Notes under the pieces: generated by a model
The model's input: the letters and a program-made list of their open reading frames with translations, nothing else
What the model was told of the DNA's origin: nothing
Databases searched by the model: none
Shown here: positions 38,700 through 49,539 of the stretch, in pieces
Layout: each line of letters opens with the position of its first letter
Position numbering within the stretch: position 1 is the first letter of the stretch
From: Lepidostoma basale
Taxonomy: Eukaryota > Arthropoda > Insecta > Trichoptera > Lepidostomatidae
DNA length: 64,000 nt
Direction: 5' to 3'
Assembly (NCBI GenBank): GCA_022606425.2
Contig: JAHDVF020000240.1
Coordinates: forward strand, 2,170,001 to 2,234,000
Position numbers and translations under genes: made by a program

Positions 38700-39535
38700 A
38701 GATGGAAAAATAGAGAAAGATTTTGGAAGAAGGGTTGGAGCTGGAAACAAAATAAATGGTGCACTCAAAGTCATTACTGCACATAGAAATATATCGACTG
38801 AAACAAAGATGCCAATGCACAATGGAGTTCTAGTGCCGACGGAAGTGAAGCTTAGAGTTGGTAGAAGAAGGATGAAAGTAGGATAAATGCCATAGAAATG
38901 AGGTCACTAAGAAGGATGTGCAGAAAAACAATGTATGATAGAATATCTAATGATGAAGTAAGAAAGAAATGTATGGCGGATGAATGCGTGATAAATAAAA
39001 TCAAGAAAAGGTCACTAAGATGGTTTGGACATATGGAACGAAATAGATTGACGACCTTCGTGGCAGAGTGGTTAGAAGCTCTGACTTCCATATCGAAGGT
39101 CCCGGGTTCGATTCCCGGCGATGGTAGTGTGATTGTCACATTGTCTTTGGTCTGGTGTAGAATTCACGTGACAATAAAATGGCGATAGATTGGCTACCTA
39201 TCACATGTCATGTGGATCATCAATATAATAGCTAAAAATAATGTGTATACAGTAATTGGGTATAAGCGACCTGTTGTATACAAGAAAAAAAAAAGATGAG
39301 GGAAGAATGGAAGAATGGAAAGATGTGTACAAGTAGTGTGATTAGAAAAATAAGTCGAAAAAGACCAAGGAAGACATGGCATGATCAAATTATTCAATTA
39401 CTGAAAGGCGGCCATGTTCGAAGTAGGAACAATCGACGAGCGTGCATGTCACGATGTGTGAATGTAGAAGAGTCGCAAGAGTTATGTGAGGATAGAACAA
39501 TGTGGCGATCCATCCTCTCTGTTGGTTAGTTAGTA
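38700..39535 (+). mobile_element. LINE-A interrupted by SINE1
   Basis: Upstream: ERDFGRRVGAGNKINGALKV-like, then RSLRRMCRKTMYDRISN and SLRWFGHMER (to 39045). Downstream: TSSVIRKISRKRPRKTWHD and CMSRCVNVEESQELCEDRT, ending TTGGTTAGTTAG. The SINE at 39049-39292 splits the MERMDE region. Confidence 0.88.
39049..39292 (+). mobile_element. SINE1, full length, in LINE-A
   Basis: A-box GTGGCAGAGTGGTTAG (39060-39075), B-box GGGTTCGATTCCCGG (39104-39118), body ACGTGACAATAAAATGGCGA, tail CCTGTTGTATACAAG plus an A-run. Short GAT-GA repeats at each side may be a TSD. Confidence 0.88.
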
Positions 39536-39767
39536 AAATAATTATCAGTCAATACATTCTTCTGAAGCTCTATATGAAACCCAAAAACTTTTTTTACGAC
39601 AAAACAAGGTACACTTTACAAATTTATATAGTTTCTTGTTACGTCTTCAATATTCTAACATGGAAATTGTTACCCAACTGGTTATTTTGTAGGGAGAATC
39701 ATATCGGTTTGGACACGTAATATTTTTTTACCATGTCAAATAAAGATTATTTAAAAATATATTTAAT

Positions 39768-39810
39768 AGTCCATTGTTTTGGCCGAAACAATATGATACC
39801 TTAACATGAT
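39768..39810 (+). mobile_element. Family B outer-end scrap
   Basis: AGTCCATTGTTTTGGCCGAA and TATGATACCTTAACA match the outer block of B5. Confidence 0.6.
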
Positions 39811-39884
39811 ATGGTAACTTACAAAAATTAACAAATTAATTTAACTAACAAAAATAAAATTAACTGAGTAATGCTACTGTTAAC

Positions 39885-40050
39885 ATAATATAGAACCTCA
39901 AAAATTCCTAGTAATTCAGCTGTAAATTTAAATGTTACTGTCTATCATTAAGAATTGAACCTCAAAAATTCATAGAAAATTCAATAGTAATATAACTGTT
40001 TATAATAATGTATTGAACCTCAAAAATTCCTAGAAATTCAGTTTTAAATT
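39885..40050. repeat. Minisatellite, three 58-64 bp units
   Basis: GAACCTCAAAAATTC starts at 39894, 39958 and 40016; units also share ATTCAG-TAAATTTA. No copy elsewhere in the window. Confidence 0.75.
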
Positions 40051-40154
40051 TACCTATCATTCCACATTAGTTCTAAGAAAAACATTAAAATTGTTTTATT
40101 CAACAACTCAAAAATTTGCATTATAAACTTTCTTCCCCGCCCTTAAGATTTCTA

Positions 40155-40245
40155 AATTCAATATAAGGACACACTGTTTGGCGATGAGGTTTAGTTTGAG
40201 AATGCCCTCGCAAGGCGAAAGAAATTTGTCACAGTTTATTTAATT
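40155..40245 (+). mobile_element. Family A-like fragment
   Basis: GAGAATGCCCTCGCAAGGCG then AAAGAAATTTGTCAC: GCC/GGC stem and GAAA remain, but the C of GAAAC is altered. Confidence 0.45.
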
Positions 40246-40329
40246 TATGTAAATTAAATTCAAGTAAAACCACTAAACAATCGTGTTTACTATTATGAAG
40301 TTTTACTAAACTAATACCTCAACCATCAA

Positions 40330-40465
40330 TCCAGAAGAAGATACTAGAGGGATCATGTAGCCAGAATGGATAGTGATAGACTCGCATATACAGCCGTTTA
40401 CGAAATTCCCTCCGGACCCTGTTCACTTGGAAGATCACCTAAGAGATGAAGGAACAGCGGGTTCT
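40330..40465 (+). mobile_element. LINE-G fragment
   Basis: Reads ARMDSDRLAYTAVYEIPSGP then LGRSPKR across a stop; same region as 46617-46715. Confidence 0.65.
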
Positions 40466-40469
40466 TATC

Positions 40470-41100
40470 ATCCCAGGATACATTTTTTTTATTTATTTAT
40501 TTATAAACATACAATAGTTTACATTGTATTCCCATGAGTAGAAAACTCATTATGGGACAGAAGGGATAAGTTACATATAAAATAATTATGGACCTTTAGA
40601 AAACAGAAAAGGAAATTGACTTAAAACTAAAACATTTTACACTATGAACATTTTGTTGCTTTATACAATTATTTTACATAATATTTGATCATTTTAATAC
40701 ATCATAAATTGCACTATTTAAATGAAATATAAGAACACATTTGAATAGTGAATTCCATTAACTTAATAGTATTCACCATATGAAAATAAAAAAAACAAAA
40801 ACCATATAAAAATAATAATTTTATGCAATTGCACGTTAATGAAATTGATGTTAAAAGTGCAATTATATTTTTAATATCATTTAGGTATATGAAATTTCTA
40901 CTCAACTTCTATTAAATTAACTAAATCATCATATCATACAGTTTGATGATCATATCATACATGATTTCTGTGCCACAGATCGTCAAATTTATTGAATTAA
41001 AAGGAGAGGTAAATGTGTCCGACGACTGATGGTATCACCCTATTATGTATAATTTTGTATTGTAAGTAACAATACAGAATTTATTCATTGTTCTGAATAA
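40470..41100. other. AT-rich DNA
   Basis: No repeat match recognised. Confidence 0.4.
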
Positions 41101-41109
41101 TGAGCGGAA

Positions 41110-41290
41110 AGTGCGGCACATATAAAGTCCTTCGTGTTTCAAATGGAAGATATGGGATCCTTTGTCGGGATTCTCCGATGTGCCAACCATAAAACTCATG
41201 TTTTAGTTATATTCCGCGCCACAAGAACTCATGCGCCCGCCTCGAATAATTCGCACGTAATTTTGACGTACATACAGGTATGCATTATTT
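41110..41290 (+). other. Weak promoter/first-exon candidate
   Basis: TATAAAG at 41120-41126 precedes ATG at 41134 or 41143 (MEDMGSFVGILRCANHKTHV), open to CAG/GTATGC at about 41278. No homology recognised; coincidence is likely enough that I do not call a gene. Confidence 0.2.
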
Positions 41291-41534
41291 CCCTTGGGAT
41301 ATATGAATGTAGTGAAAACCATGTAAAACATAAATATTTTTTTTATATTGTAAAGCACAAGAAATAAAAAATAATAATAATGTGAAATAATAAACATTTA
41401 TTAAACGCTAATGCATTAATTATATATACAACATTTAATCTCCCAAGCTCCCATTCCCAATCAAATGCAAATTAATCACTTATTAATTTCTATAAAAATT
41501 ATGTCTTTTTAAATGTATGTTTTTTCTAACTAAC

Positions 41535-41760
41535 TAACTAACCATCACGCCGTCTCCCCGAAAGGGTAGGCAGAAAGAATGGACTGTCACACTTTATCCG
41601 ATGCGCCACTCTATCCTTCGCTTTTCGCCCCGCGGGAGACGCGGTGTGATGGGTTGCGAACCTCATCGCCACCAATAGGCATCTCCCGCGCACACTTCGA
41701 TCCAACATCCACAAAATAAATCTCAAACAAATAATATAAAATACAATAATATAAAATAAA
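41535..41760 (-). mobile_element. SINE3, longest copy, TTAG tail
   Basis: The left end is CTAACTAACTAACCATCACG then CCGTCTCCCCGAAAGGGTAG, the complement of the LINE-A 3' end. The body has CGCCCCGCGGGAGACGCGGT and GGGTTGCGAACCTCATCG (B-box-like in complement), and the 5' part runs to about 41760. No LINE coding homology beyond the last 60 bp. Confidence 0.75.
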
Positions 41761-41799
41761 ATATTGTTTTTTCTAAATATTGTTTAATATTATTTACCT

Positions 41800-42035
41800 A
41801 TTAGTTTTTACTGATAAAAAATAATTATTAGTACTTATAACAAATAGCCCAGGTTATTTTTTAAATTTAAATTATTGTATCGAATTATGAATGCGTTTTT
41901 TTATATTAGTCTTTCTATCTTTAGTTTTTATTATATTTTTACACCTGAAGATGGAGGTATCTACCGAAACATGTCGTGTTTTTAATATTTTGTGGATTAA
42001 ACAAACTTATTTTCAATTTCTTAAGTATAATAAAA
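41800..42035 (+). mobile_element. Family E copy E4, single motif
   Basis: 41810-41915 matches the reversed centre of E2 (TTTACTGATAAAAAATAATT, AGTACTTATAACAAA), then the right arm with the motif and GTGGATTAAACAAACTTATT. The left arm is absent. Confidence 0.75.
41941..41979 (+). ncRNA. Hammerhead-like motif, family E (E4)
   Basis: ACAC, CTGAAGA (41945-41951), extra T, stem II GGAGG/CTACC with one mismatch, GAAA (41966-41969), CATG, GTC (41973-41975), GTGT. Core intact; ACAC and GTGT give a 4-bp stem I. Confidence 0.65.
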
Positions 42036-42104
42036 TATTTACTAATTCTTGAATTACGATGCATAATTTGGCATTCAGTATTTAATGTCTCTTTTTAAAT
42101 ATCT

Positions 42105-42530
42105 AATTAACTAACCATCACGCTGTCTATCTGGTGCAGAAATAATAGACCGCCACACTGTTCTGTCCTGACATACTCGTACATCTCTCGATTCCTCTAC
42201 TCATACATCGTGTCATGCAAGCATTAGGCTCCTCACGTGACCAACAAATAACCGATCTAACCAACCAAATATTAAATATTTGGTTGGTAAGATCGTGCCA
42301 AGTTTTCCTCGGCCTTCCTCTATTTCTAGATCCGTTCACGTCGTTTATTCTTAACCATTCTGTCTTCAGTCATTCTTTCCATGTGTCCAAACCACTTTTT
42401 CATTATTTTATTCATAGCACTTTCATTCGCACCGTAATCACTTCTTATATTTGCATTTGAAACTCCATCATATACAGATTTAGCGCACATTCGTCTTAGA
42501 GATCTCATTTCTACATTTTACTTTCATCAT
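42105..42530 (-). mobile_element. LINE-A with internal 20-bp hairpin
   Basis: Reverse LINE-A from ACTAACCATCACGCTGTCT (tail side) to RSLRRMCAKSVYDGVSN in complement. At 42258-42295, GATCTAACCAACCAAATATT is followed by its inverted copy, replacing the usual NQILNVGHVR codons. Confidence 0.82.
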
Positions 42531-43440
42531 TCAATCAATACATATTTTAATCGATTTATCTAAATTATAGTATATGCTTAATAAAATACGATTTTTTTTT
42601 GGGTTTCTCTCCTTAATTATGGGTTTCAATTTAGACATTTCAATATTTCGTTATTAAGTTCTAATAACTGTGATATATAGGGATTCTCTCATTTGATAAT
42701 ATACCAAAGAAAATAAACGTTTTATATGACAATCTCATAAAATATAAGAAAAACTTCTATAGATCAGATTTTTTAATATGGAATTTTGAACATTGTTCAA
42801 ATATCTAAATATATCTCAAATCAATACCAACGTTATATTAAGTCTATTATAAAATGGATTTATGAAGAATCTAAGTATGTAGAAGGTATTTTTATAATAT
42901 TATAGTTTAAAAAGACAAAATGTTTGCACAAATTAGAGTTTAAATAAAATCGGAAATGAATCAGCGAATACATTGCGTAACATACTACTTACATCGGTTA
43001 ATGGTCCGATGATGATGTCAGATTGACAGGTTGGCTCTGATATTCGATACGGCATTTTTATTGCGGAGAATTTTGGCGGTGAATGTTCAAACTGGTTCAC
43101 GTCGTAACAATGGATCAATAAATATGACGACATCAAATAAACATGATTGATTGAATGTTTAATTTGTTTTTTAGAATGAACAATTAATCTAATTATCCAT
43201 TAGGCTTCAACTGTTTTTAGAAGCTGTAGGCTAAGAGGGTAGACATCCACACTGTTTTGTTATCAACCCGGCGTATGCCTTTACGGGTATTTGATACCAG
43301 AAGTATTTTAATTTACGAAATTTCCGTATTAAAAAACGACGTTGCCAAATACAAATAGCAATGTAGACATTTACAAATAACTACCGCCTCGCTTATTTTT
43401 AGTTCGGTGTTTTGGGCTTTAAGACAGAATTATTATTGTT
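42530..43440. other. AT-rich, few features
   Basis: 43245-43300 is a small GC-richer patch with an imperfect palindrome (GGTATCAA-type). No gene recognised. Confidence 0.4.
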
Positions 43441-43446
43441 TTTTTT

Positions 43447-43625
43447 TAAAAGACTAATACCAAGGATTTAAATCAATGATATTAGAATTTATTTCGCAAT
43501 CTTCAATGTGAGCAGAAAATAGCTCATTATTATGAAGAAGGAATCTGGGCGTGTCCAGGCTTGAACCCATGTCCCTTGGATCAGGAGCCAAGCGTTCTAT
43601 CCCCTAGACCACCAAATGGTCCCCT
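43447..43625 (-). mobile_element. SINE2, near full length
   Basis: Minus strand: A-box TGGTGGTCTAGGGG (43601-43615), B-box GGTTCAAGCCTGG (43555-43567), TTCCTTCTTCATAATAATGA, TTTTCTGCTCACATTGAAGA and a tail to GGTATTAGTCTTTT. The head fits a tRNA-like fold; the non-tRNA body marks it as a SINE. Confidence 0.85.
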
Positions 43626-43629
43626 AGAC

Positions 43630-44165
43630 TAGACAAATGAAAAAAGACATTAAAATAACGGTTGGTGCTTGGAACAAAATATATTATACTTGGTCAAAAT
43701 CATCCTCATGTACGGAAGTGATGCTTGGAGCTGGCAAAATAAGGATGAAAGCAAGATAAACGCCGTAGAAATGAGATCACTAAGAAGAGTGTGCGGGAAA
43801 ACGTTGTATGATAGAATACGGAATGATGAAATTAGAAAGAAATGGATAAAATTAAAAAAGGATCCCTGAGATGGTTTGGACATATGGAACGAATGGATGA
43901 GAGAAGAATGGATAAAAAGTTGTACACAAGCAGCGTGAGTGGAAAAAGAAGCCGAGGACGACCGAGGAAAACACGGCATGACCAAATTAATCAATTACTA
44001 AAAGGCGGCCACATTCAAACTCGGAATAATCGACGTGCGTGCATGGTACGATGTATGAATGTAGAGAAAGCCCGAGAAGTATGCCAGGACTGAGCATTGT
44101 GGCGATCCATCCTCTCTGCCTACCCCTCCAGGGAAATGGCGTGATGGTTAGTTAGTTAGTTAGTT
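43630..44165 (+). mobile_element. LINE-A 3' end with long TTAG tail
   Basis: LMYGSDAWSWQNKDESKIN, RSLRRVCGKTLYDRIRNDE, a 30-bp deletion, KGSLRWFGHMERMDERRM, GRPRKTRHDQINQLLKGG, CMVRCMNVEKAREVCQD stop; then GGCGTGATGG and four TTAG units. Confidence 0.9.
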
Positions 44166-44790
44166 AGTCAAAATCATCACTGCCAACCGTTTTGTCTGTC
44201 ACCGCTCAATATTTAAAAAGTATATATATTGACCAGTCTTCTTCTTCTTTGTATCTTCCTCGCTGGGATTATCCTAAAAAAGATTTCGTCCCTTATTAAT
44301 ATCTTGTCATCGCGGAAAAAGGTTTAGTTGACTTTGAAATAGTTTTTTTTTCCAGGGACACCGGGTGTTAAAGTTTCTGTAACATTACACATGGAGGCAC
44401 ATTCTTTCTTGACAAATGATAAAAAAAAGCTCTTAACTGGTATAATACGCACGCCACTGAGTAAAGATAGTAATTAAAATATTTAGCACTTCAAAAACAT
44501 CTTGTTTTGTTTATGTCAAATATTTCCTACGTATTTTAATCAATAATATCTATAAAAAAAACATAAAACAAAATAATTTATGGAATGATAATACGAAATC
44601 GCAAATGCAGCAATTTTAAAATTAATTAAGTAAGGACATTATGCACTAAACATGCAGTAGTGAAGCTTTTTCCTCTTAACCGAATAAAAAAACAGGTTTC
44701 TGAATGACATTTGCATCGATATTAGCTTCAGAAGTCACAAACCATTTATTTATTGCTTCTAATGCTGTTAATGGAAAACGCAGTATTGAT
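44165..44790. other. Unassigned AT-rich DNA
   Basis: No feature recognised. Confidence 0.4.
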
Positions 44791-44796
44791 ATATAG

Positions 44797-45035
44797 CCCT
44801 ATAATGCGGCTAACTACATTTGAAGTCCAAAAAATATGATTTTGAACTGGAGCCGACTACATATGCAGTTCATTTATGAGTGTAACATATAAAGCTTTTT
44901 ACTTTAGTTCCTTACAACTAAATTGTTCGTAAAATTATGATGAACTATGACTATCTATCTGAACTGAAAATGTAGCTAACCGTAGTTCAAGTACAATTTG
45001 TTTTACTGCTAATTTAGCCAGTCTCACAATGGGGG
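44797..45035. mobile_element. piggyBac-like MITE, second copy
   Basis: Starts CCCTATAATGCGGCTAAC; ends GTCTCACAATGGGGG followed by TTAA (45036-45039). The left TTAA has mutated to ATAG. The right half (TAGTTCCTTAC, GATGAACTATGACT, GAACTG-AATGTAGCTAA) aligns with 8530-8670. Confidence 0.7.
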
Positions 45036-45089
45036 TTAAATATATTTCAAAACATATATTTGCAAGAAGATCAATTACATTTTATGGAC

Positions 45090-45190
45090 GAGATATATTT
45101 GACATATCGCAAGGCGAAACATGTCACTTTCTAAAATACTGAATATTAAATTTAAAGGGTGTAAGAAGTTTCGCCTTTTAGGATAATCAC
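45090..45190. mobile_element. Family A-like remnant
   Basis: GCAAGGCGAAACATGTCACT (45110-45129) and AAGTTTCGCCTTTTAGGAT (45166-45184) are inverted remnants of the central blocks. Confidence 0.5.
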
Positions 45191-45334
45191 AACGTTGAAA
45201 TTGAATAATACTCCAAAACGTATAGGAAACACGAATTATTTACTTTGTATCATTAAACTAAGCTATAAGGATAAAGGAAGGAAGAACGGACGGGTAAAAT
45301 GTCCTGCGTATAGTTGAGGTGTCCTTAGATTGTC

Positions 45335-45530
45335 GACGCTGCGTATTTATTTCATTATTCTTATTCTCAGTCATATTCCTCAGGCTTGAAGGTCGTGTCC
45401 ATCCTGTAAATCATTGACCATTGCACGCCATGCGCTCATGTCACCCAACAGTCTTCAGGCTGCAGCTAATGAGAGACCAGTCAGATCTCTGATTTGATCG
45501 GACCATCGGCTCGATGGTCGTCACTTTATT
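45335..45530 (-). mobile_element. LINE-M 3' end
   Basis: Minus strand: RWSDQIRDLTGLSLAAA then MSAWRAMVNDLQ across one frameshift, a standard LINE C-terminus; the tail on the plus strand is TTATTCTTATTCTCA. Confidence 0.75.
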
Positions 45531-45554
45531 ATTTTTCATTTTTTATTATTTTTT

Positions 45555-45797
45555 CATGCATACAGGTCGTTCAAACCCAATTACTTGAAACTGTTTTAAT
45601 TTGATTCTCATGACGTATAATAGGTAGCCAATGTATCGCCATTTTACTGTTACGTGAATACTACACCAGACCAATGACAGTGTGACAATCACACTGCCAT
45701 TGCCGGGAATCAAACCCATGACCTTCTTTTTTAATTTTAGCTATTTTATATTGATTCTCATGACGTGAGATCTTACCACTCTGCCACGAAGGTCGAC
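45555..45797 (-). mobile_element. SINE1, rearranged or nested
   Basis: Two partial tails (GATTCTCATGACGTATAATA at 45601 and TTGATTCTCATGACGTGAGA at 45750) occur with one head (CTCTGCCACGAAGGTC, complement). Probably a SINE inserted into, or recombined with, another SINE. Confidence 0.75.
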
Positions 45798-45799
45798 AA

Positions 45800-46260
45800 T
45801 GATGACTTTGTTCATGATGATGAGCTTTTCAACCTTTTCCTGGTTTCGAGGTTTCATTGTTCAACTGCATATAAAAAAGGGAAAGTGAATAAAAATATTC
45901 AGCTATATTGGGAATTAGAAGTTACTAAGATCACTGGTTGTCGACCTCTTGCGCATCTAGATGTGCAAATATATTACACGCCTTGGTAATTAATTTTCAA
46001 AGAAATGTCTCTTATATTGGCAAATAATTACATGTTCTCATTTTACCAATTCATTAACAGTTCTGCTATCTCACTCGCATCTGATTTAGCTGGGTGTGAA
46101 GCTGTAAAAACCTTCTTTTTGTTGATACTTGTAATACGTAATGCAGTGCCAGACGGTAACTTTTTATAAAGTGCCATTTTACAAGTGTGCATTAAATTTT
46201 ATGTCATTTATAATATTTCAATATTTATCATTCAACCTCTACAAAGATACGAGTATTATT
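45800..46260. other. Unassigned DNA
   Basis: No feature recognised; the frame at 45765-45989 begins inside the SINE and has no known domain. Confidence 0.4.
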
Positions 46261-46261
46261 A

Positions 46262-46745
46262 TTAGAAAATTATATTATTACACTTGCAATTACACTCTGG
46301 CACTCTAAAATCCACAATATGGAAAAACAAAGACATGGTCATTAAGAGTAAGATGAGAATTTCTAAAGCATGCGTAAGACCAATGGCGAACATATGGCGA
46401 CGAAGCAAGGGCAGACGCAGTAAGGACCAAACAAGTTTTGAGGACTTGCGAAATGAAGACACTGAGCATAGAACTGAAGCACACTAAACACTGAAGACAT
46501 AGCAGACAAGACACTGAGAGATCGCGTGAGGAACACCAGAATAAGAGACATATGCGAGGTTGAAGATATTATAAGATGGAGCAGACAGCGAAAAAGGGAC
46601 TGATACGGTCATGTTCAAAGAATGGACACCACCAGACTCCCCTACATTGCATTGCATAATCAGCCTCATGGGACTCGTCCTCGTGGAAGACCTCATAAAA
46701 GATGGAAGGACAGCTGAAAATCTACCTCACAGGAGGAGAAACGAG
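46262..46745 (+). mobile_element. LINE-G 3' fragment
   Basis: MVIKSKMRISKACVRPMA, RRRSKDQTSFEDLRNEDTE-like, TLRDRVRNTRIRDICEVEDI, IRWSRQRKRD, QRMDTTRLPYIA and PRGRPHKRWKD. A frameshift sits near 46490. Confidence 0.8.
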
Positions 46746-46975
46746 TCAAACACGCACGTCGATTCTTCCGACTTCTAACTTGACCAACCTTTAAAATCTG
46801 ATTAATTTGGTCATGCCATGTTTTCCTCGGTCTACCTCGACTCCGTTCTCCATTTACATCGTTAACGTATGCATTCTTAACCATTTTTTCTCCATCCATG
46901 CGCTCCATATGTCCGAACCAACGCAACGATCCTTTCATAATTTTATTCATAATACCTTCTTCATATGCAATAGTA
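46745..46975 (-). mobile_element. LINE-A 3' coding fragment
   Basis: Complement: MNKIMKGSLRWFGHMERMDG, VNGERSRGRPRKTWHDQINQ, ILKVGQVRSRKNRRACL. It stops before the terminal block, joined directly to LINE-G. Confidence 0.88.
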
Positions 46976-46984
46976 TAATCAATA

Positions 46985-47145
46985 ATATTTTTATTTTTAT
47001 TATTATGATTATTATAATAATAATAATAATAATATTTATTTATTTATTTATTTATTATTATTATTATTATCATTATCGTTGTTGTTATTGTTGTTGTTGT
47101 TTTGTTTTGTTTTGTTGTTGTTGTTGTTGTAGTAGTAGTTGTTGT

Positions 47146-47198
<53 letters not shown>

Positions 47199-47275
47199 TT
47201 GGTGTTGTTGTTGTTGTTGGTGGTGTAGTTGTTGTTGGTGGTGTTTGTGGTGGTGGTGTTGTTATTATAATATTA
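46985..47275. repeat. Compound microsatellite (ATT)n-(GTT)n-(GGT)n
   Basis: ATT repeats to 47080, then about 190 bp of GTT-rich triplets with GTAGTAGTA and GGTGGTG interruptions. Frames across it give only homopolymers. Confidence 0.95.
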
Positions 47276-47329
47276 TACGTACGTAACAATAATAACTAAA
47301 ATAATAAATTTTCGAGTAGGTATTATAAA

Positions 47330-47405
47330 TATAACAGCGCCCTTGAGATGAGCAATTCATAAAAATGGCCCTTTATAAATTATCCAATTTATTATTATTA
47401 TTATA
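47330..47405 (+). mobile_element. L2-like 3' tail, variant
   Basis: GCGCCCTTGAGATGAGCAAT, AAAAATGGCCC-TTATAAATTATC, ATT repeats. Same variant as 52950-53025. Confidence 0.75.
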
Positions 47406-48205
47406 AAACAACGTTTTAGTTATCTTTCCAGGGTTATGCTATATTTCCACGTGTCAAATATTTTATTTCATAAATCCTTTTTTTTTCAATATAGCATTTT
47501 ATTATAATATATTTGCTCATTATTTTTTAAGTCACCCGTTAAATAAATACCGGACGCCACTGCTTGACCGCAATGTTCAATAAATTCACTTTCGCGATCT
47601 TAAAATAATATCATGACGAAACCTCCTGAAAACGGATCATAATTTAAAAAGATTGAACCAACTAAGGACAAATTGCAATTAGGTGATTTATTTGATTTAA
47701 ATTATAAATTTATTGTACCTGTGGAAAATTAATGATTGTTAATATTTATTTACTGTTGTTTGTGCAATAGCGATACACTTTAGATAAAATTACACATTAA
47801 AAAAGATTTATTATTATAACCTACGTACAATTGAAAAACAGACGTAAAGTGCTACTATCTGGATAATAGAAAATCGAGGTCGAGTCCTGCTGGAGGCGTC
47901 AATGACCATTTTTAGAAATTCGCGATATTTCACTCACTAATTGTTTTTGGTATTTAGTAATAAAACTTTGACCTCTTATACTATTATCCTGTTAATAATG
48001 CGTTTACGTAGATTTACAAAGCAACAAAAATAAAGAATTGCTACAGAAACCGGTTAAGAAAATTTAACCCTTAATTTTAACGAAGAAAAATATTTCCATC
48101 TTGATATTATTCTCGTTTTATTTTAGAATGAAAAGAATAATAATTCAGAAGAAGTACGCAAATATGTTTTATGCGGAATATTATTGAACCTCTTCATCAA
48201 AATAA
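47405..48205. other. Unassigned, one GC-richer patch
   Basis: 47530-47605 and 47870-47920 are GC-richer; no repeat match or frame recognised. Confidence 0.35.
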
Positions 48206-48209
48206 TATA

Positions 48210-48500
48210 AGTAAACTAACTAACCATCACGCCGTCTCCCCGAAAGGGTAGGCAGAAAGATGGATCGGGCATGTAATACGTCAAGAAGGTCTCTTGCATG
48301 CGATAATTGAGGGTATGACCGAGGGGACAAACTCTAGGGGACGCCCACGCCGAGAGTACCTGGAAGACCTGTTGGTGGACGTGCGCTGCTCATCATATGC
48401 AGATTTCCAAAGAGCCGCACAAGACAGGGAAGAAAGGAAGTGAAGAATAAAAGAAATTGCTCCAAACCAATCCCAGGATTGAAACTTTCTAACTAACTAT
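48210..48500 (+). mobile_element. LINE-A tip joined to LINE-I 3' end
   Basis: 48216-48259 is the reverse LINE-A end (AACTAACTAACCATCACGCC). From 48260 LINE-I reads GLLHAIIEGMTEGTNSRGRP, REYLEDLLVDVRCSSYADF, QRAAQDREERK stop. It is the cleaner homologue of 3398-3805. Confidence 0.82.
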
Positions 48501-49065
48501 CTAAATAGGTTTGTTAAGAAATACGTTTTAGCAGTCATCGCTACCGCCTGCTAGTTGGAATATTTTATCTGTTGTGAGATATCAAAAGATATGTCTTTAT
48601 TAAAGAAATAAATGTGTTCTAGTCCCAGTTTGACTTTTGTCGTGACACCGATTAAAGAGCACAATCCATCACCTCCGAGATGAGGTAACGCGGCAGGTAC
48701 CCGAGCACCATTAAGAGAGTACCCTCCCGCTCCCAATTAGCGGCCGGACATGGGTAAGTCCGTTACGAAACGTCACAATTATTATTGTTAAGATTTTCGT
48801 TCACCGCGCATGCGTATTGGCTGCAGAAGGAGAAATTCGATAATTTATTCAAATTAATTCCCTCGGATTGGCCGCACAATGATGACGGAAAAGGCGGGAG
48901 ATTTAAATGAAAAAAGGAATTTTTTATATCGAAGTGGACTCAACGCGGATTTCTAGTCGGTATCCTGAAATATGTTCCAAATTACGAATTAATACATTTT
49001 GACTAATCGCATTAGGGGTTAAAAAATATGCATGTATCATTTTGATTCTAATGATATTATTTACT
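48500..49065. promoter_or_regulatory. GC-richer promoter-like island
   Basis: 48815-48905 combines GCGCATGCGT (NRF1-like), two inverted CCAAT boxes (TATTGGCTG, GATTGGCCG), a GACGGAA ETS-like site and GGCGGGA (E2F/Sp-like). 48650-48770 is also GC-rich. No transcript model can be assigned on either side. Confidence 0.35.
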
Positions 49066-49325
49066 TATTTATTGTTTTTTGAACAATGGTGTAAAACTCC
49101 ATATTAAATAATTAATACGAATGAAAAAACTTATGTTTTTCTAGAAGTTTTATTATATTTTTTTGGGGGATGAAATGTTTCACCGTTCTAAGGCATTATC
49201 AAATTTTACATTTGATGAATGACATTTGATAATGCCTTAGAAGGGCGAAACGTGTCACCCCCCAAAAAATATAATAAAACTTCTAGAAATACATAAGTTT
49301 TTTCATTCGTTTTAATTATATGATA
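49065..49325. mobile_element. Family A palindrome A10
   Basis: The arms extend over about 110 bp each, from TTGTTTTTTGAACAATGGTG and GGTGTAAAACTCCATATTAA on the left to the TTCTAGAAATACATAAGTTT on the right. Confidence 0.85.
49226..49256 (+). ncRNA. Hammerhead-like motif, family A (A10), U3/A8 form
   Basis: TTGATAA (49226-49232), extra T, GCCTT-AGA-AGGGC, GAAA (49247-49250), CGTG, GTC (49254-49256). Confidence 0.5.
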
Positions 49326-49539
49326 TTATTCACATTCAACGCATTTTTTTCGATTCACAACACAAAAAACATTATAAATATACATTTCATATTACATTTC
49401 TTGTATTTTACCATAAATTTATAATTGCCAAAATATATAGAGATTCGGGAGTTTTCAATTACAATCCAAGAGTTCAAATGTATTTTATGAAGATTTAACA
49501 GTCTCAAAAATATTGATAAATAATGAAAATTAAATAAAA

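Noticed and set aside
46807..47299. Long frames rich in cysteine, valine or threonine
   Set aside because: They are translations of the GTT/ATT microsatellite in different frames and have no protein meaning.
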